Shown here: positions 62,466-64,000 of the stretch, one piece after another
Numbering within the stretch: position 1 is the first letter of the stretch
Layout of the letters: each line of letters starts with the position of its first letter
DNA from: Martinezella calliandrae
GTDB lineage: Bacteria > Pseudomonadota > Alphaproteobacteria > Rhizobiales > Rhizobiaceae
Assembly: GCF_030272695.1 (NCBI RefSeq)
Contig: NZ_JARFYN010000020.1
Location: forward strand, 36,279-100,278
DNA length: 64,000 nucleotides
Reading direction: 5' to 3'
Made by a program: the position numbers and the translations under genes
Notes under the pieces: generated by a model
The model's database searches: none
Told to the model about the DNA's origin: nothing
What the model saw: only the letters and a program-made list of their open reading frames with translations

Positions 62466-63293
62466 GTGACCCACCGGCGGCGCTTCACCATCTTGGGCTG
62501 CTCGTCGTCGCCGGGCGTGCCGCGCATTACCGGCGATTGGGGTGCCTGCGATCCCAAGAACCCGAAAAACCGGCGTACGCGCTCGGCGTTCCTGATCGAG
62601 CAGATCGCGCCGGATGGCGGCATTACTACAGTTGTCGTCGACACCGGCCCGGATTTTCGCGAGCAGATGATTACCGCCGGCGTTGGCTCGATCGACGCCG
62701 TGCTCTACACGCACGCGCATGCCGACCATATTCACGGCATCGACGATCTGCGCGGTTTCTTCCACAATTCGCATGAGCGCATTCCGATCTATGCCGACCA
62801 GCCAACCATGGATCGCATCCGCGAGGGCTTCGGCTATTGTCTGGAAACGCCGCCGGGCAGCAACTATCCGCCGATTGTCCGGCCGATCATCATCGAAAAC
62901 CTGGATAAAAGTTTCGTGGTCGAAGGGCCGGGCGGTCCGATCAGCTTTTGGCCACACAAGCAGCAACATGGTGACATCCACTCTCTCGGCTTTCGCATAG
63001 GCGCGCTCGCTTATTGCAGCGATATCAGCGACTTCCCGGCAGAATCTGTCGAGCGAGTTCAAAACCTCGATGTCCTGATCATCGACGCCTTGCAATACCG
63101 GCCGCATCCAAGCCATCTCTCGCTGGAACAATCACTCGCCTGGATCGAGCGGCTGCAGCCACGGAACGCGATCTTGACGCATATGCACACTCCGCTCGAT
63201 TATGCGACCGTGCTTGCAGAAACGCCCGACAATGTCGAACCCGCCTACGATCAGATGCGGATCGAACTCGATGTGGAGGATGATGATCTATGA
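62466..63293 (+). CDS. MBL-fold phosphodiesterase (PhnP/RNase Z-like)
   Basis: A 275-residue metallo-beta-lactamase-fold hydrolase. FTILGCSSSPGVPRITGDWG opens the protein (the G-x-x-x-S-x-G-x-P motif of the PhnP group). VLYTHAHADHIHGIDDLRGF gives the H-x-H-x-D-H metal site, and KQQHGDIHSLGFRIG, YCSDISDFPAE and LDVLIIDALQYRPHPSHLS supply the later ligands. Relatives cleave cyclic phosphodiesters (PhnP) or act on lipoyl/octanoyl-related substrates; no phn genes are near. The start is GTG at 62466, four bases after tatD. The end overlaps ybaK by four bases. Confidence 0.88.
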   Translation: MTHRRRFTILGCSSSPGVPRITGDWGACDPKNPKNRRTRSAFLIEQIAPDGGITTVVVDTGPDFREQMITAGVGSIDAVLYTHAHADHIHGIDDLRGFFHNSHERIPIYADQPTMDRIREGFGYCLETPPGSNYPPIVRPIIIENLDKSFVVEGPGGPISFWPHKQQHGDIHSLGFRIGALAYCSDISDFPAESVERVQNLDVLIIDALQYRPHPSHLSLEQSLAWIERLQPRNAILTHMHTPLDYATVLAETPDNVEPAYDQMRIELDVEDDDL

Positions 63294-63781
63294 GCGAGGA
63301 CAGCAAGAAGCTTTCAAGCCTGGAGCGCGTCGAACAGGCCGCTCGCGATCTCGGCCTAGACATCGCCATCAAGCGCATGGAGCAATCGACCCGCACGGCT
63401 GAGGAAGCCGCCAATGCCGCTGGCTGCGCCGTCGGCCAGATCGTCAAATCGCTGGTCTTTGTCAATCCGGAGACACACAGCCTGACCTTGCTGCTCGTTT
63501 CCGGCGCCCACAATGCCGATACGGCATATATCGCAACAACTTACGGACTGCTCTTGAAGCGCGCCGACATCGATCGGGTCCGCGACGAAACCGGCTTCGC
63601 CATCGGCGGCGTCGGCCCGATTGGCCATCGCGTCAATTTGCCGGTTTTCATCGACGAAAGCCTATTGAGCTACGAGCGGGTCTGGTGTGCTGCGGGACGG
63701 CCGGATAGTATCTTCGCCTGCGATCCGAAGATCTTGGCGGACAAGATCGGAGCAAAGATTATTAGCGTAAAGCCGAGCTGA
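63290..63781 (+). CDS. YbaK/EbsC-type prolyl-tRNA deacylase-like protein
   Basis: A 163-residue protein with the YbaK/aminoacyl-tRNA-editing fold: TRTAEEAANAAGCAVGQIVK, SLVFVNPETHSLTLLLVSG, DRVRDETGFAIGGVGPIGHR and LPVFIDESLLSYERVWCAAG. The G-G-V-x-P-I/V-G-H motif and the conserved Lys in the first segment are the substrate-binding features. These proteins hydrolyse mischarged tRNAs such as Cys- or Ala-tRNAPro, although many are uncharacterised. The ATGA overlap with the previous gene indicates coupled translation. Confidence 0.9.
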   Translation: MSEDSKKLSSLERVEQAARDLGLDIAIKRMEQSTRTAEEAANAAGCAVGQIVKSLVFVNPETHSLTLLLVSGAHNADTAYIATTYGLLLKRADIDRVRDETGFAIGGVGPIGHRVNLPVFIDESLLSYERVWCAAGRPDSIFACDPKILADKIGAKIISVKPS

Positions 63782-63933
63782 GGTATCCGAAGCGGTTGGA
63801 AAAGGCGAAGCAAGGCAAGGGCATTGCGAGGCTAAACGCAGCAGCTTCCATATTGCCGATAGTTCCATAATCTATCTTATCTGACATATGTGTGTAGCCG
63901 CGGTACATTCTATCTCGAACTGCAACAAAGGCG

Positions 63934-64000
63934 CTAAGCTGCCTGCTTTTCGGGAGCCATGGTTTGAGCCGTACCTTTTCGCATTTGAGTTTTGACGAAC
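63934..64000 (-). CDS. Possible 3' end of a minus-strand gene
   Basis: Reading inward from the window edge on the minus strand gives FVKTQMRKGTAQTMAPEKQA plus one Ala and a TAG at 63936-63934. The frame is open to the window end, and the hydrophilic, Lys/Ala/Gln-ending tail looks like a protein C-terminus. Twenty-one codons are too few to identify anything. Confidence 0.3.
   Translation of the reverse strand, partial: FVKTQMRKGTAQTMAPEKQAA

Overview
The window looks like chromosomal DNA of a Rhizobiaceae alphaproteobacterium (Rhizobium/Agrobacterium group). It is GC-rich. It carries rhizobial gene neighbourhoods: a ppiD-trpD-trpC-moaC-moeA operon, tpiA-secG-pyrG, and rlpA-dacF-tmk-holB-metG-tatD. 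It also has a DUF982 gene, a y4hA-like antiporter, several adenylate/guanylate cyclases and a rhizobial-type palindromic intergenic repeat. Species cannot be fixed by eye.

Layout. 1-5.7 kb: GNAT tail, AI-2E permease, phytase-like secreted protein, then a small accessory patch (frameshifted secreted protein, 5'-truncated Clp-fold protein, RHH/PIN toxin-antitoxin pair, IS630-like scrap). 5.7-12.3 kb: parE, an alpha/beta hydrolase, tpiA, secG and pyrG. 12.2-20.2 kb: frameshifted glxA, rhodanese, a NiCoT nickel/cobalt transporter, FecR-like plus CHASE2-cyclase, a convergent cyclase-TPR gene, and a frameshifted LysE exporter beside its LysR regulator. 21-26.9 kb: two divergent citrate synthase homologues (one with an N-terminal HTH), a VOC pseudogene, a TDT/SLAC1 transporter, an MBL-fold pseudogene and gnd. 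27-32.5 kb: the ppiD-trp-moa operon. 33.4-44.4 kb: a type I secretion locus (two repeat-bearing putative substrates, ABC exporter, HlyD adaptor), an atypical LuxR-type regulator and a family 2 glycosyltransferase. 44.6-48.6 kb: marR-emrA-emrB and a 3-methyladenine glycosylase. 48.7-54.7 kb: an accessory scar with a brnTA module and its operator-like repeats, IS630 and integrase remnants, tRNA-Ser(TGA), a truncated HIT gene, the antiporter, DUF982 and a tautomerase. 54.7-64 kb: cell-envelope and housekeeping genes from rlpA to ybaK.

Most interesting system. At 33.5-40.3 kb an ABC/HlyD type I secretion pair is apparently co-transcribed with two large, Asn/Asp-rich proteins. Neither shows RTX nonapeptides. 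Both carry a repeat of the form Q-x-N/S-x-L/V-x-D/N-x-D, and one also has four near-identical NGDNRDN units. The exporter has Gln in place of the H-loop His. The LuxR-type protein on the other side of a ~1 kb intergenic region lacks a recognisable phospho-acceptor Asp. I read this as a possible dedicated non-RTX secretion/adhesin locus. A second notable system is the HTH-citrate synthase, whose promoter holds two perfect palindromes 20 bp apart. A third is brnTA with three GTAYGTACG repeats.

Caution. At least nine genes are interrupted by frameshifts, nonsense codons or truncation. Some are clear decay. Others (LysE at an A8 run, glxA) could be single-base sequence errors.
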